5,986 nt of DNA. Source: Pseudomonadales bacterium. Lineage in GTDB: Bacteria; Pseudomonadota; Gammaproteobacteria; Pseudomonadales; Azotimanducaceae. How positions within the stretch are numbered: the first letter of the stretch is position 1; each line of letters starts with the position of its first letter. Below are positions 4,727 to 5,986 of the stretch, piece after piece. Location of the stretch: positions 1 to 5,986 of the forward strand of contig JAKUTI010000173.1 in NCBI GenBank assembly GCA_022448765.1. Direction: 5' to 3'. A program made the translations under genes and the position numbers. The notes below the pieces were generated by a model. The model had not been told where the DNA came from, made no database searches, and saw only the letters and a list, made by a program, of their open reading frames with translations.

Positions 4727-5986
4727 TTAAGACTTCAACGACGCCATGGCGCGATTAAAGGTAGGTGATGGTCGCATCGCCTTCTCAGCAAGTTCTCTAT
4801 CTGGGAAGTAGTAACCACCCAGATTTATCGGTCTTCCTTGGACTTCCAAAAGCTCTCGTGTGATCGTGTTTTCTTCTTCGTTGAGGATTTTTTCCAACGA
4901 TCGAAACTCACTCTTCAAACTTAGATCATGATCCTGAGATGCAATCGCCTCCGCCCAAAACTTTGCAAAATAAAAGTGGCTACCACGGTTGTCAATTTCG
5001 TTGACAACACGCGACGGCGATTTATTGCTTTCGAGAAATTCAGCTACAGCTTCGTTTAGCGTTGTTGCCAGTAAGTGCGCTCGGGCATTGTCAAAACTTT
5101 CGGCCAAATGCTCTAACGATGCTCCCAAAGCCAGAAACTCGCCCAGCGAGTCCCAACGCAGATGACCCTCAGCTTCAAATTGCTGGACGTGCTTTGGCGC
5201 AGACCCACCTGCGCCGGTCTCGAATAAACCGCCGCCGTTGATTAAAGGCACAATCGATAACATTTTTGCGCTGGTACCAAGTTCGAGAATCGGGAATAAG
5301 TCGGTGAGGTAGTCCCTCAGCACGTTTCCCGTCACGGAAACCGTATCCTTCCCGACTCTCATTCGCTCCAGAGAAAAAACTGTCGCTTCTCGAGGCGGCA
5401 TGACGTGGTAAGTGATGCCCGATAAGTCGTGCTCCCCTAGGTAGCTTTTCACCTTGCCGATAACGCAAGCATCGTGAGCACGCTCTTCATCCAGCCAGAA
5501 CACGATGGGCGCTCCGGTTTTGATACCTCTCTCGATCGCTAAGCCAACCCAATCTTTGATCGATCCATCTTTGACGCGACATAAACGCCATATATCGCCT
5601 GGTTCGACCTTATGTTCATGAATGGTCCCACCATCCGAACCTCTCACGCGAATCGAGCCTTCCCCCTGCGCTTCGAAGGTCGTCTCGTGAGACCCATACT
5701 CTTCCGCTTTTTGAGCCATTAACCCCACGTTCGAGATAGATCCCATAGTAGTTGGATCGAACGCCCCATGAATGACGCAATGTTTAATGGTTTCTCCATA
5801 CACTGCCGCGTATGACCGATCAGGAATAATAGCTTTCATGTCGTGAAGGTCGCCGTCAGGCCCCCACATTCGTCCAGACTCTCTTATGGCAGCGGGCATG
5901 GAAGCGTCAATGATGATATCGCTCGGGCCATGGAGCTTCGTAATACCCAAGTCTGAATTAACCATCGCCAACGACGGCCCATTCTT
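4727..5986 (-). CDS. icd: Monomeric NADP-dependent isocitrate dehydrogenase, C-terminal part (5' end outside window)
   Basis: This enzyme oxidatively decarboxylates isocitrate to 2-oxoglutarate with NADP+ and a divalent metal in the TCA cycle. The sequence belongs to the single-chain family of about 740 residues (also named idh), not the dimeric E. coli Icd type. The visible 419 residues run from the right edge to TAA at 4727. With an offset of 323, the fragment aligns with numbering I recall for the Azotobacter vinelandii enzyme: metal ligands D27 (350), D225 (548) and D229 (552), with R224 (547); catalytic Y97 (420); and NADP contacts H266 (589), R277 (600) and R326 (649). Marker segments are IIIDASMPA (24-32), GAFDPTTMGS (74-83), FWLDEERAHD (163-172), LRDYLTDLFPILELG (223-237) and GGSAPKHVQQ (260-269). 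The frame is open to the last base, so TTG at 5971 is not the start; about 320 residues and the start lie outside. No defect is seen. The gene converges with cspD. Confidence 0.97.
   Translation of the reverse strand, partial: KNGPSLAMVNSDLGITKLHGPSDIIIDASMPAAIRESGRMWGPDGDLHDMKAIIPDRSYAAVYGETIKHCVIHGAFDPTTMGSISNVGLMAQKAEEYGSHETTFEAQGEGSIRVRGSDGGTIHEHKVEPGDIWRLCRVKDGSIKDWVGLAIERGIKTGAPIVFWLDEERAHDACVIGKVKSYLGEHDLSGITYHVMPPREATVFSLERMRVGKDTVSVTGNVLRDYLTDLFPILELGTSAKMLSIVPLINGGGLFETGAGGSAPKHVQQFEAEGHLRWDSLGEFLALGASLEHLAESFDNARAHLLATTLNEAVAEFLESNKSPSRVVNEIDNRGSHFYFAKFWAEAIASQDHDLSLKSEFRSLEKILNEEENTITRELLEVQGRPINLGGYYFPDRELAEKAMRPSPTFNRAMASLKS

Noticed and set aside
1..5986. A novel defence, mobile or biosynthetic system
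   Set aside because: Almost the whole window is covered by conserved housekeeping and proteolysis genes in a known order. No direct repeats, integrase, transposase or unfamiliar gene was seen on either strand.

Overview
The window looks like a piece of a gammaproteobacterial chromosome. Every protein closely resembles its Escherichia coli or Pseudomonas counterpart, base composition is moderate, and gene order follows the block trxB-aat-(ate/bpt)-infA-clpA-clpS-cspD-icd/idh that I recall from pseudomonads and relatives. No mobile element, CRISPR array, tRNA or rRNA is visible, and no gene stands out as foreign. The genus cannot be fixed from this sequence.

Layout from left to right: the last 153 residues of thioredoxin reductase (trxB, +), which is cut by the window edge; aat (+), with a TTG start 24 nt after trxB; a 117-nt gap; infA (+), encoding IF-1; a 24-nt convergent gap containing a compact hairpin; clpA (-); clpS (-), ending 3 nt before clpA starts; a 264-nt divergent control region; cspD (+); a 27-nt convergent gap; and the C-terminal 419 residues of a monomeric NADP-dependent isocitrate dehydrogenase (-), which runs off the right edge.

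Functional links: Aat attaches Leu or Phe to the N-terminus of proteins that begin with Lys or Arg. ClpS recognises the resulting N-degron and hands it to the ClpA unfoldase, which works with ClpP (encoded elsewhere). Three steps of the Leu/N-degron pathway therefore sit within about 3.7 kb. The second transferase gene (ate/bpt), usual between aat and infA in pseudomonads, is absent here. So is a dimeric icd gene between cspD and the monomeric enzyme. CspD is a cold-shock-domain protein whose E. coli relative inhibits replication in stationary phase. TrxB, IF-1 and isocitrate dehydrogenase are housekeeping functions.

I found no previously undescribed system. The points most worth checking are the structured cspD leader with an operator-like palindrome just upstream, the hairpin that begins at the clpA stop codon, and the missing bpt. 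All intergenic stretches are below 300 nt and each is described.
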